DNA of 64,000 nucleotides from positions 62,001 through 126,000 of the forward strand of contig NJPS01000044.1 in assembly GCA_002946415.1 (NCBI GenBank), read 5' to 3'. The notes beneath the pieces are model-generated. The model saw only the letters and a list, made by a program, of their open reading frames with translations. It had not been told where the DNA came from and ran no database searches. The DNA is from Rutstroemia sp. NJR-2017a BVV2 (lineage: Eukaryota > Ascomycota > Leotiomycetes > Helotiales > Rutstroemiaceae). A program made the position numbers and the translations under genes. Of the stretch, positions 47,121 through 58,819 are shown in pieces. The stretch's first letter is position 1, and each line of letters begins with the position of its first letter.

Positions 47121-47450
47121 TCACATCAACCTGCCACCCATCCTCATCCCCTCAGAACTCCTCAACACCTCATTATTTCCTACATTCCTCGGTCTGATAT
47201 CCTGATTCATATTCTTCTTGCCAATCTCCCATTCTACTCTCTTCAACGGACATGTCTTATTTCCACAAGGTGTTTCGACCGCAGCGCAAGCATCCTGCTT
47301 CCATGGACATTTCTGTGCTTCGATCTCGGTGACATCTTGGCTTTGAGTCATTGAGAAGAGTTGATATCGCTTGATTAGACCGTAGCAGATGGTTATACGA
47401 GTTGTGGAACAGCCGCATTTGGTGTGGCGCTCTCGGGTTATGCGACACAT
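47121..47450 (-). CDS. Possible small Cys-rich protein
   Basis: A 109-codon ATG-initiated frame. The start MCRITRERHTKCGCSTTRITICYG has C-x8-C-x-C spacing of a kind seen in small fungal proteins that begin MC-I followed by CGC or CGH. Three more Cys-containing blocks follow (CPWKQDAC, CGNKTCP). The C-terminal third is Met/Arg/Gly-rich and not protein-like. No signal peptide is present. It could be a real gene with a mis-set 3' end, or chance. Confidence 0.35.
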   Translation of the reverse strand: MCRITRERHTKCGCSTTRITICYGLIKRYQLFSMTQSQDVTEIEAQKCPWKQDACAAVETPCGNKTCPLKRVEWEIGKKNMNQDIRPRNVGNNEVLRSSEGMRMGGRLM

Positions 47451-49124
47451 TTTGAGGACGGCTGACCATGAGCAGTGTGCAGTGTACGTGATTGAGATTT
47501 ACGATCCCGCTTGAGTCGTGTTATTGATGGTATTGTGGTTGGCGGCGTTGAAAAGATACGTTCGTCGCGCTGAGAACATATCGTTGTTGAGTGCCATCAA
47601 GGTACTGGTTCTGTGGGAGGCTATCGAACTCGAACAGTGAATATTGAAAGTGAAGATAAGAACTCCCAACACTTTATTCGTTGGACTGCCAGTGGTTTGA
47701 TAGTAGAGATAGTGGCATAGTCACTGAACCAGTGCGTGCATAGCTCATCTTTGGGAGGAGTTCTACAACAATATCGCTAACCCTGAGATCGACGTCTCGG
47801 GTGCCTGGTGGACAACGAGGCCACTCCGCGAAGCAGGTGTATTCCTAAGGCATCACACACATTGAGAAGTCGCAAATGGCTTCAGCTGATTTCTTTGCTT
47901 AAGGTAACACCAGATTATACTTCCACACTGCAGCGTTTAATTGGATGTTTCTTAAGGTTCATTTCGAGACTGGCACAACATATTCCCATCATGCACCGCT
48001 TCCCCAACAATATTGACGACACCACACTTATGGCATAAATAAATATTTGGAATTCAGTCATCTGACAAAATGCATAGTACTTCACCAGCTATTCATATTT
48101 ATGCAATGTTGACGACGCAACCACTACTTCGTACCAAGAAAGCATCCGAGTTTTAATCATGTAAGATCAACCGCAAGTACGGCAATTGCGTATATGATCA
48201 CGATACGCAGTACGAAGCTATGTCTCTCCTCTGATAGCACCTAACCTGGCAGTTTGGGGAATGCCGGTATGTACTTCGTACGATCTAGATCACCACTTCA
48301 TGAAAGGGCGTACCCGGATAGCCAGCCCGTATCCAACCATCGATATGCTTGCAACTGCCTACTCGGTACGAAGTAGGCTGTACCTAGTTTAATAACGATG
48401 CCCAAGTGCTGCAGCTAAGCATGCAAGACCGATAGAATAACGTTCAGACGAACTTAGTATTATGAAAACCCGAGGTTTTTTCTACACACGCGAGACTACG
48501 TGGAGAGTGAGGGAAAAAAAATTGGTGAAAAACCCATTCGAGGTCCATCGAAAATGACGAAACTTTCCCCTATTCAATGTGGGGTTGAATGCTACAGCCC
48601 CCAAGGATATCCGCTGAGGTGAGCTGGTGGACATCAACATGAACATGTACGCTACGTACTGTCCACGGTTGTACCTTGCATAGTGGATTTGACATCAAAA
48701 TAGAAGCTAGAAAACGGGGAGGCTGACTCATTCCATCCCATCTGTCTTTGTCTTTGTTTCGAATTCTGTGTCTCTCGAATCGTGGAGAATGGAATGGATG
48801 GAGCGATATCTATACACGGCGCTTAAGCACAGGAGCAAACGCCTCAGCCACCTAGCGGTGAGGTGAGATTTATATGGATTTATTGACAGCATGGACTTAT
48901 GAACTAGAGAACGTAAACAACGTTAAACGTGGGGGGCGCCATGCCATGTATGTGATCATGGGAGATGCACCCGTTCGCCGTTCGCCTTACTTTTGAGTAT
49001 ACTTTTCTGGGACCGTTCTCCTTTGGTGCAAGTATTCCCCACTCGCGCGGTTGTTGATATCTTTCGTTTCGTCGCACTGTGAGGCGTAGTTTGCGCAGTG
49101 CAGTGCAGTACATACTGTATGTAC

Positions 49125-49156
49125 ATGTATGTATGTATGTATGTATGTATGTATGT
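49125..49156. repeat. ATGT tetranucleotide microsatellite
   Basis: Eight copies of ATGT in a row. Confidence 0.9.
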
Positions 49157-50315
49157 CAGTGGAGATCACCTGAAGCGACCATCTAAGGCGACTCGTCGCA
49201 TCCATCATCTGTGGCTACTGCGCTGCATTGCATCTCTCAACAATCCTGTACTCCGTAAGGGTGCTAGCCGGCCAAAACATCCGAACACTTCGTAGATCGG
49301 ATGAGGTTGACTGAGGGGTCGCGGTAAAAGTTCGTGCAAAGTGAGTATGATGCGTTCGCCGGTTTCAAGGCTATCGGGTTTCACCTTACTCAGTCCGACT
49401 GACTTACTTTCGAGGCGTTCAAGCTCAACGGGGAAACTTCGCCGCAAGCTTCTTTTCTAACGGATTGTCTAAGGTTTTAAATAGCAACACGGCAGTTGTG
49501 TATTGTATGAACAGAAAGAGATACAGGTTGGAGCTATGAACGTGCATTGGGCCTTGGGCAGTTGAGACATTGATGATTCAGATTATTTGACCGGACGAGA
49601 TCACCTTGAAAGCTGTGCTTTGCTTTCCTTCGCTGTGCTGTCCTCCTGGAGCAGATGATTGACATGAGAACCTCCTATAAACAATATCTGCAGCTAGAAG
49701 AAGCGAGTCAAGCGACCCGTGGTTTCTGAAACTTCGAGCATCATTGCAAACCCGCACTCTGAGTTCCGAACTACCGTGTGATTCTCCATTCTCCAATGCA
49801 TAACTCCACTTTCCAAGAGTCCAACCAGCATCGTCCTAAATAAGGAAAGACTTTCATAATTTGTGAATTTGGTTTCTAGGAAGCAAGCTAGCGCATGCGA
49901 GATGCAAGAGATTCACACTCGCTCTCGCTAGACCCAACCTGCACTGCATATGTCTGTGCGAACCAAACGCAAAGACCTAGCAGGCCAGACAGCAGGCCAG
50001 CCAGATACTCAATTAATGGGCCAATCCAAACCAGATTGAATGTACCGCCGGTACTTCAACGGGTAACGTGACTCGTAATTCATATTTGTAGGGATAGCGA
50101 ATACTGTGAATGTCTTAGAATGCTGTCCCAAAGGGACGAAGAACTCCACTTCAAGGTGAATCCAGTTAAAGCGTAGGGGCGGATCCGCATTCATTATTAT
50201 CCGAAGCAAACACATGGGATGAGGATGACGAGTCGGTGATAGGCAAATTACGGATACTGTGGTACGAAGACAGAGACTGGAGTCTAGAGCAGCAGCAGCA
50301 GTGTATACGACGCGG

Positions 50316-50344
50316 CACGCAACACGCAACACGCAACACGCAAA
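50316..50344. repeat. Heptamer tandem repeat
   Basis: About four copies of a 7-bp unit, CACGCAA. Confidence 0.85.
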
Positions 50345-51339
50345 CATCAGCAAACAAACCGTATCGTTAGTAGCAACTTTCCTTAGAATGAGGATCTACA
50401 ACAGCGCGCACTCCCTACCATCGTACCATCGCTATCATGCTTGTACCTCTCTGCAACGAGTCTGCATACAATCTGTGCACAACCAGCAGTGAAGGAAGAA
50501 AATCAGCCTTATCGGCCAAGGCAGTTCGTAACGTATTCCGTACGAGACAAATTCATCTGGTGTCTCAAGGCTAAAACAAAAAGCGGACCAGCGTGTCATA
50601 ATTCCACAATTTCACAACTTCATAGCTCCAGCAGCAAGCAATCCACGTCCAGGTACGAATATATTCGGCTTACCCCTTAGATTGCCACACCCGAGGGGAA
50701 ATGAACAACAAGCTTCAGCAGATTCATGCGTTAAGCTTCTTCGTACGCTTTCGTGTCAATCTCGCGTTTTCTGCTTCAGAGTGTAACCCTAATACTGTAA
50801 TTCGTACAGATCGTGCGTGCGCTGAATGTAAATAGAAGGTTCTCAACCAAGTGTGTGGACTCCCAACCACACCGTACCATTGGGGCGGCCTTTCCCAATA
50901 GGTTTTTAAATTGATCCCGATGACCTGCAGGGACATAGAATGGCTGCCTCATAGGTCGCGCGGAGAAAGACCCGGGCAGGCGACTCTCACAGGAAATGTA
51001 CAGCGTATCTTCATTAAGTAAAGTATACGGACAGACATGGGAGATTTGCTGCAGGGTAAACTGAAGAGAGTCTAATGGGCGGTCATCGGCGACTGTTTGG
51101 AAAAATCGTGCATAAGTCCAACGATGCACTTTCCCTCTTTTTCTCACGATCTTCACAAGATTTCCCAAGGCTCGAACACCTGCCAGCCTGCCCAGGCCCG
51201 TTTAGGACTCTAGGAAACGAGGCTCCCTGTACCGCGGTGAACGACGGGGAGGATTGTTTCCCTGTCCATCTAAAATTCGGATTACCCCACCATGGTGATG
51301 GGGGCTGGTCTGGTCAGGTCTGGCTGGTCTGGGAATAGT

Positions 51340-51371
51340 CATGGATGGGATGGATGGGATGGGATGGGATA
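51340..51371. repeat. GGGAT-type pentamer repeat
   Basis: Repeated GGATGGGAT and ATGGG units, purine-rich on the plus strand. Confidence 0.8.
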
Positions 51372-52511
51372 GGCGGTGGCATGGTCTATCCCACGGTTGC
51401 GTACAGATCAGTAAGTACGAAGTACGTCGTAAAGGACAGGGTATCTCGCGATGTTCATCTACACCCAAACTTCTGCAGAGGCCAGAATGATATCTTATCC
51501 CGTGCGTGCTTTTGCGGTGGGAATGGCTGGTCCTTGGTCATGGCTGCTGAAGAATCAAATGACCGGCAACTTGGCGAGCGTTGGAGACTTGGAGTCAATA
51601 GCGCAAAGAAAAGCAACAGTTCGACTTGCGAATATATTGCAGCTGTTGTGCTGACAGTCCGGGAAGTGCCTGTATAGTATGGAGTTCAGCTCCAATCAAT
51701 TGCGATCGTCGTCTATTCATTCCATATTGACGCCTTTGGCGGTCGTTGCACCTTATTGGGAACGTTACTGTTACTGTAAGCGTACGAGTAGAAGAAGAAG
51801 AAAAAGCTTGATATGAATTCAGACGGGCAACCATAGGAGATTATCGGAGTTTTTCGAATCCTTCCTAACGCGCCCGTTCTTTCTTTTGCGGGAACCCTTT
51901 GAATTTTTTTTTCTGAATTTCTTGAATGCGCGAATGCGAACAAGGACAAGGTCGACACGCCGTATACTCATGGCTTCCATGAAAGAATTCATTTCGCCGG
52001 GGATCTTTCGGGGGAGATCATTTCCATGGGTCTGAATGCGACATTGAATGACCATCGAATGCCACATTTAGCATGCAGCACCAGCTGCTGCTCTGCTGCT
52101 GCACACACTACCTGCCACGCCTGCGTAGGCACCCGAAATATCGTGCAATACAATACACATGATACAGGACGGAAGAGGGAAGAGGGGGAAGGGGCTTTGG
52201 TGCTTCGTTTCACAACAGAATCAGATTTATTCTCGAAGGCGGCAAGAAACATTTTAATTCTGCAGGAACCCCCATTGACCAACCAGCCATCGGGGATATA
52301 TACAAATCTCCACAAATTCCAAGCCATCAATTAGCCACGAAGGAATTTGTTTTAAAAATGGTTCGCGCTTAAAAGAGGCAGTGGGAGGTGGAGGAAGGCG
52401 AAAAGAAAAGAGGGAAAGAGACGAGCCGCTGCCCTGGGAATGACGCTGTCATGCAGAGTCAAGAACGATGCAACATTTCCGCTGTAATTGAGCTGCTGGC
52501 CGTAGCTGGCC

Positions 52512-52535
52512 GTAGCTGTAGCTGTAGCTGTAGCT
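52512..52535. repeat. TAGCTG hexamer repeat
   Basis: Four copies of TAGCTG, partly self-complementary (AGCT core). Confidence 0.85.
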
Positions 52536-53976
52536 CGTAAGGTATGGCACACCGCTGGGTAGAGGGTGCGAATACACCCTGGATATGAAAACAGGTAAGG
52601 ACCTTTCAGCCACTCATATTGGGGAGGCTTTCATAACAGATAGTGCTGTTAGTAACACAACAATGGATATTGCATAGCAGTGCATACACATCATGTCCTT
52701 CGTACGGGATGATCACCACTATAAGCTACACTATAAGCTACTCAAACATGCGCATGCAGCAAGCTGAAGGAAGCAACAGTAGAAAATTGATTCTGGTCAA
52801 TAATGCAGGTACTCGCAAAGTTTGATGTTTGGGTATCTGGATACTGATGGTGATGCTATGCGCAGTGTTACTACTCTAGATGGGAATCTGTGAGACCCGT
52901 CTTGGTCTTCAATTCAGCCGTTGCCCTCCCTCCCTCCCGCCCGTCTTACCACGAACGGTTACTTACTTATTTTCCGCCCGAACGAATCGTGGATTTTTGT
53001 GCGAGACATTCAGCAAGAAGGGAAAGGCATGGAAGGAAGGGGAAGAGAACGCGAAGAGGGAAACGTTGTAATGGTGGTACGCGGACGGGGTAAGCTTTCC
53101 GTGCCGAATGAAAAGGTAACATCCATGATACTTATTACGACCTGACTATCGTCGACCGACGAAAAAGTAGTTGCTGTTTCTGTACGGAAGTGTGTGTGAA
53201 ATCTCCGTGGTGAACCTTCGATCATCGACCGACAGCCAGAACATCGTAGTTCTTCGACTGTAATTGAACCGTGTTCGGCGATATCCTGAAAAGAGGAGAT
53301 GATCGATTTATCGGAGCTTCCTTTTTATGAACCCTTCATTTCTTCACTTTAGTTTGGGTTTGCCTTGCCCGTAATAGATGGGGAACAATATAAAGAAACA
53401 AGGGGGAAGACAGACGAGCAAGGGGTAAGCGAGGGAGACGAGGGTTTTACCCATGAGACAACAGATTATGGATGAACAGATTCTCGACTTGGATGTTTAT
53501 TTATCCAATATTCCACCAACCTATCGTGTTCCCTGTTTACTCAAAATCCACATTCGTTTCATCGAACTATAACGCTTTCCACAGTTCGCTTCACAAAATT
53601 CACAGCACTCCACCTTATGTCATATCTGCTTGCTTCGGTGAATTCACCCATCTTCGGTCTCACGCCCACCCCATCCTCAGTCCCTAGTTCAGCTTCCTTG
53701 CGAAAAGGCACAGTCCAAAGTTTACACCTTGCCAATGGTTGCCAGGAAGCACATGAGGGTCCTTCCCAGCGATTTGGATCCTTTAGATTGGCCCAGATTC
53801 TCCCCGACGCGTTGGTAGACGATACCGATGAATAGGTGGGCAGAGGACGAACAGGAAAAATGTGCGTAACTGCGCGTAACTTACTGTACCTACGAAACCA
53901 TTCATTCACATTACCGTTAGCCAAAGGCACAGCTCGGAATAGCATCAGTGCTTAAACATAAACATAAACGCTTCCT

Positions 53977-54001
53977 CTAGAACTAGAACTAGAACTAGAA
54001 T
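53977..54001. repeat. CTAGAA hexamer repeat
   Basis: About four copies of CTAGAA, with CTAG palindromes in each unit. Confidence 0.85.
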
Positions 54002-55656
54002 ATGTGAGCTAGAACAACTAGTAAAACCAAGTCTAGGCTACGTACAAATCGTGTTTTTCATTATTTATGAATATCTACTTCTGGTGATTTTGAATTTATC
54101 CAATTTTAAATGCGGGTTATGATTGGTTACTTCGGGTCAATTTTCCTCTGCAGATACGGATCATGATTTCCTTTTGGAGCTATTTACTATCCCCCGTGAT
54201 TGCATGATAATCGGCGTCCTTGGTATCATACTTCATTCAATTCATGCATTTCCAAGGGCGAGGAGATACGACGGGAAATGCCTCAATGCCTCGATTCACC
54301 AGCCTTATCCACCTATCAGCACTGCACAGTTACTTGGGATCTACCTACCACCAAGTTGTTCGGAAGGTGTTCAGAGCATCTTTCTCACCTCCCACCTACA
54401 CACCCACCCACTTACCGTATACTAAGTATATCGTTCCTCCTCCTTCCATCCAATCGCAATCCAGGATTAGCCCTCGTACGAGTTACAAAAATGACAACCT
54501 CAACAGTTGATATACATCATACGTAAACCAGCAAATCCAGCACGCAGTAGGTCGACATCAGATACATTCTGCTACCTTACTTGCCACATGTTAGAACAGA
54601 ACGGAATATGGTTGAAACCAACAGTTCCATTGTGAAGCTGTATTTTATCCACTTTCTCTCCCACTCCCCGACTCCCACACGGTTATGGGGATGCCTGAAG
54701 AGGGGACCGGACCGGTGCTAATTAGTTTACCTCACCTCGTGGTTTTATATTTGAGATCCACGAGTCTTTGCCTTTGTAGGAACAACGCGATTAGGACGGT
54801 CCCACGACGTAGCGGGTTCTTCACGGGTCTCACGGTCCCGACTCCTAAGGCGACGAGAGAGAAGGTAGGGGGCTAAACTAGACAATGCTAGTCCTTTGAT
54901 GCTAGACGTATATCACCAACAATGGAAAAAACAAAACATACTTCCGTATCGTACCCACAAACACAACTCGTTCGTCGATATGGGTACTTGTCCTGTACAG
55001 TTTACCAGGTCCTGCACAAGTAGCCAAACTCTCGTCACTAGTGCAGGGCCTCCTGGTTCATCCTTATTCCCTTTCCCCCTTGTCCTGTCGAGCTTGAGCC
55101 CATGCTTGCGCCTGTTCTCCATAATATTTCCCTTGTCAAATATCCGAATGAGACCCTGGCTACCCTGACTCCCCTGGCTGGTTTTTGACAGGGCCTGTTT
55201 TATTTGTGGTACAGTGCTGATCCATACCTTAATGTTCCCCCCCAGCCGAGCGCTCAATTCAACCCGTCGCTTGCTTTTTATGTAGGAACGCTGCCGCCCT
55301 CCATTGATTGATCTCATAAAGAGAAGCAAAAAAGTATTGTATATTGAAAAACAAAAGAACCTCCCCCCATATTCATTTTCTGCCGAAACCGATACCCTTC
55401 GACCACCTATTATTAAAAAGGCGTCATCGTGGCTGCAAATTGGCCTCGATAACAGCCTATAACCCATCAACGGGGACTCGATGATTGCGTCTTATGAAGC
55501 GGAAGCCATAAGCACAATCTCTCTTAACATCTACTAGGTTGGGACTACCCTGTGGTCGCCGCATAGATCGATATATATATCTTCCCCACAGAACGCCAAT
55601 TGAGCTGAAGAAGTTAAAGAAACTTTTTGACAGCTATCACTCTTTATAAATCCAAT

Positions 55657-58305
55657 ATGTTCGGTCTAGGATCAGGAGATATGGGAAGCTTGGGATACCC
55701 TCCGGTGTATCGTCCGTCATCCAGGAGGAAAATGTCCAGAAGAGACATGACCCCGCCAACAATCACTCTTACATCTAACGCTGCTACTGCGTCCTCCAAA
55801 CATCATACATATCCATCTGCGACGGAGTACTTCGAACCGGCTATCGATGGACCGCCCTCGCCAGGACACATTCGTGCGTATACCGAACATATGAGGAGGG
55901 GTTCGGCTGTGGTCAACAAATCGTCTACGCCATCGTTCACCTCGACCTCCTCCTTTCGGTCGCGACAATCCAGTTTGGATTCCTCGAGCCAGATCAATTT
56001 ACAGAGAAACTCGTCGCAGAAGTCGAATTCTAGCAGCATGGCAACGAAGGAAAGACCCGATAGTCTCAACCTTTTCGGCAAATCTTTATTCTCTCGAAGC
56101 AGCAAGAAGTTTAGACGTTATCACGGCTCGATGGGTAGTAGTTCCTCGTCTTCTCTAGTAAAGGAGGGTAGGAATAGTCCCGAGTTTGCTGCAGGTGGTC
56201 ATAGCCCTCCTCCCGCCAACTCTCGCCTGCGAAAGAATACTATTTCCGGGCCATACAATTTCCAACATCTTACCCATACCGCGCAAGAACAAGTACCCGA
56301 ATTAAAAAATATACCACCTATGAAACTGGCTACGGAATTCTCAACCCTTCGTACCTCGCAAGCTCCAACTAATGGTGGATTGAAGGGTATCAGGGCCAGA
56401 GATTTAATGTTTGAGAACTTTTCTTCTGTCGCATTAGATCATGTTCCAGATGCCCCCTCCAGCCCTACCAGCCCAACTAATTCAAGGAGACCTACCACTC
56501 CTCAACGACGAGGTGTACTACGAAAGTCATTGAGTCCACCACAACAGACATGGAGAGCAATCAATTATTCAGTGTCACATGATAACCTTCGATCACCTCC
56601 AGTTCGTCCACCCCGCTCACCTCCTTCTCCTCATTGCCCAATCCAGCCTCCAGCTCGAACATCGTCCAGAACTGCTTCGACTTTCTTTAATACTATCGAC
56701 CCCATGTCCGTTGTACCGGCGGGTCTTCAAGAATCAACTCCGTTCGACTTCACAAATGAGGCGCAGCCACCACCCTCGCCACCTAAATGGAACAGTGAGT
56801 TTGAGTTCTCTGACAAACATATGTCTCATGCTGTTACCACCCCTGGTGATGAAGCTTGGCCGTTATCCGCTCCTTTGGGCGGAGATTTTGGCGGTGATCT
56901 TGCGGATGTTCCTGAGGAGGAAGAACATGGTGGTAGACGTCGCTCTAGGACTTCAGTTTCAAGTGGTGAACTGAGAATGTCCAAATCAGTTCCTGGATTG
57001 AGGACAAGGGCGCTTGAACAAGCCCCTGAACTCCCTGATATGGGATCTTACTTTGCTAGAGCCGGCTCAAACGATATGACTAGATTACCTCGCTTTTCTA
57101 TCACACCTAACCATCAGATGTTCAGCGACTCTTGGGAAGATGACATCGACTACTGTTATGAACATGAAGCTGAGGCAAACTGCGATTATGATTGGGATAG
57201 AAGGTCCACGGTCGAGAACGCGACCTCGCCGAAAATCCCAACCACTAAAGCTGCACAGAATGAAAACACTGTTTCTCCTACTCGCTTCAGACCGTCTCTC
57301 TTGGTACCTGCGCCATTCGACTTACCTGAACTATCCCCACTGTCAGGTATCTCAAGTGCATCATCGTACCTGCGCACCCCAACCAATTTCTTCGCTGGAC
57401 AACGACCTACCTCTTACGCTTCAACTTTCAAGGAGTCGGATGGATTCAATCTTTCCCCAACTCTACTCATCCCCGGTGATGATTATCCCCATCAAAGCGA
57501 ACACGACGCTCTCTTCGACACCTACCATCACGACCATGTTCCATCAGCAACCATCTTCCCCATCGATTCCTACGATCAACCCTCCTCCCCTGTTGACGAA
57601 ACCCTCTCCAGCACCATGTCATATCGCTCCTCCGTCTACTCCCACAACAGTCTCCGAAGCAGCTATAGCACGCGCTACAACCGCTCTAGCCAAGACTCCG
57701 CTCTCCTCATCTACCAAGCCGGTAACATGAGCAAAGCCCACCGCAGCATTGGCTCCGCATCCTCCCTCCCCGATCTTGTCCCCTCCGCCCTGCGCTCCAA
57801 ACGCGAGAGCCGCACCCTCCCCACCACCATCTCCGACCCCGAGCTCATCACCCAATCCGTCGCCAGTCTCAAAATCCAAAAAGACGAGCCCGCCGAACCC
57901 GCACCCGCACCCGCACCCGCACCCCAGTCCCACCCCATCGTCCACCACCCCCGCAAATCCAAATCCGTCAACCACTTCCCACCCCCACAATCCCTCTCCA
58001 CCCTCGTCTCCGACTCGCACGCCGCTCCCACCAGCAGCATTCTCAGCCCCGTCGCCGAATCCTTCACCGACTCGCCTCCGCGCGCCGAAATGAAATCGTC
58101 CTTCATACGCGCGCTGCAGAACCCCGTTTCTGTCGAATCCGTCATTTCGAACCACGGGCGCAAGATTTCCGCGCCCATCGATTCGATTATGGCGGCTTCG
58201 GGATCGTCGCCTAAGGAGTTCAAGACCCGATCGCGATCCAATACTGCGGGTACGACGGGGAAGAGAAGGGGTAGCTATATGCTCTTCCCTCTGCCGCCGG
58301 CGTAG
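55657..58305 (+). CDS. Large Ser/Pro-rich, probably disordered protein
   Basis: A single exon of 882 codons starting at MFGLGSGDMGSL. The frame is open ~10 codons further upstream without an ATG. The sequence is dominated by Ser, Pro, Thr and Arg. Basic patches (KKFRRYHGSMGS, RRGVLRKS) alternate with acidic ones (WEDDIDYCYEHEAEANCDYDW, 483-509 region). The acidic block and the phrase KSVPGLRTRALEQAPELPDM look more conserved than the rest, so they may be binding motifs. The C-terminus, RRGSYMLFPLPPA, also looks specific. There is no signal peptide, membrane helix or enzyme motif. The many SP, TP and RxxS sites suggest a phospho-regulated scaffold, which is inference. I do not recognise a named family. 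Confidence 0.85.
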   Translation: MFGLGSGDMGSLGYPPVYRPSSRRKMSRRDMTPPTITLTSNAATASSKHHTYPSATEYFEPAIDGPPSPGHIRAYTEHMRRGSAVVNKSSTPSFTSTSSFRSRQSSLDSSSQINLQRNSSQKSNSSSMATKERPDSLNLFGKSLFSRSSKKFRRYHGSMGSSSSSSLVKEGRNSPEFAAGGHSPPPANSRLRKNTISGPYNFQHLTHTAQEQVPELKNIPPMKLATEFSTLRTSQAPTNGGLKGIRARDLMFENFSSVALDHVPDAPSSPTSPTNSRRPTTPQRRGVLRKSLSPPQQTWRAINYSVSHDNLRSPPVRPPRSPPSPHCPIQPPARTSSRTASTFFNTIDPMSVVPAGLQESTPFDFTNEAQPPPSPPKWNSEFEFSDKHMSHAVTTPGDEAWPLSAPLGGDFGGDLADVPEEEEHGGRRRSRTSVSSGELRMSKSVPGLRTRALEQAPELPDMGSYFARAGSNDMTRLPRFSITPNHQMFSDSWEDDIDYCYEHEAEANCDYDWDRRSTVENATSPKIPTTKAAQNENTVSPTRFRPSLLVPAPFDLPELSPLSGISSASSYLRTPTNFFAGQRPTSYASTFKESDGFNLSPTLLIPGDDYPHQSEHDALFDTYHHDHVPSATIFPIDSYDQPSSPVDETLSSTMSYRSSVYSHNSLRSSYSTRYNRSSQDSALLIYQAGNMSKAHRSIGSASSLPDLVPSALRSKRESRTLPTTISDPELITQSVASLKIQKDEPAEPAPAPAPAPQSHPIVHHPRKSKSVNHFPPPQSLSTLVSDSHAAPTSSILSPVAESFTDSPPRAEMKSSFIRALQNPVSVESVISNHGRKISAPIDSIMAASGSSPKEFKTRSRSNTAGTTGKRRGSYMLFPLPPA

Positions 58306-58342
58306 ATGGGATGGCTTTGTACATTTCTGTACTATTTTATCA

Positions 58343-58372
58343 TTCGCTCGTTCGCTCGTTCGCTCGTTCGCT
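58343..58372. repeat. TTCGCTCG octamer tandem repeat
   Basis: About 3.8 copies of TTCGCTCG just 38 bases after the stop codon of the Ser/Pro-rich gene. Confidence 0.9.
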
Positions 58373-58797
58373 CACTTGTTTGTACACCCCACACACACAT
58401 ACATAACTGTACCACACCTTTTCCTTTACCTCGTCTCGGTACCTTCCCTCAACAGAAGAGTATCACCAGCTCAAAACAACACGATGAACACGATATCATG
58501 ATTGGGACTTTCTTTCCTATGTCATTTTCCGCGTCACTCATTCCGCTACACCAATTTGGACATGAGTCCCGCTTCGTGCTATCCGCCTAATACAAACATA
58601 TCTTTTTCATTATTTCTCCTCGCTCGCGAATCTGCTTACTACAGTGTATTATCATCTGTTTGTTTGTTTGTCTATTTTTACACAATCGCTCACATCGCAT
58701 TTCCTATCTATTTATCTATCTGTTTGAATTATCTGTTTTTCGCGCTGCGCACCGTAGCATTTGCTGGAAGTTTTTCTTTTTTCTCGGAAAAGAAGGG

Positions 58798-58819
58798 AAC
58801 ACACACACACACACACACC
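58798..58819. repeat. AC dinucleotide microsatellite
   Basis: Ten or more AC copies; a run of 13 A lies ~50 bases further on (about 58867-58879). Confidence 0.9.

Larger units (their letters stand above)
47451..55656. other. 8.2-kb gene desert rich in short repeats
   Basis: No supported gene. Open frames are short or lack ATG, domains and splice logic. Many microsatellites occur (listed separately), and the octamer GTACGAAG or its complement recurs at least eight times between 48.1 and 52.7 kb. The last ~1 kb is the upstream region of the Ser/Pro-rich gene. Confidence 0.55.

Noticed and set aside
53559..53945. 128-codon minus-strand open frame in the gene desert
   Set aside because: ATG-initiated but no domain or family; flanked by microsatellites. 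It could be tested by transcript data but is not supported now.
54913..55470. 185-codon minus-strand open frame before the Ser/Pro-rich gene
   Set aside because: It begins at TTG rather than ATG, has no recognisable content, and lies antisense to the likely leader of the next gene.
57619..58241. Two long minus-strand frames (176-178 codons) opposite the Ser/Pro-rich gene
   Set aside because: Shadows of biased codon use in the real gene; Gly/Val-rich and without domains.
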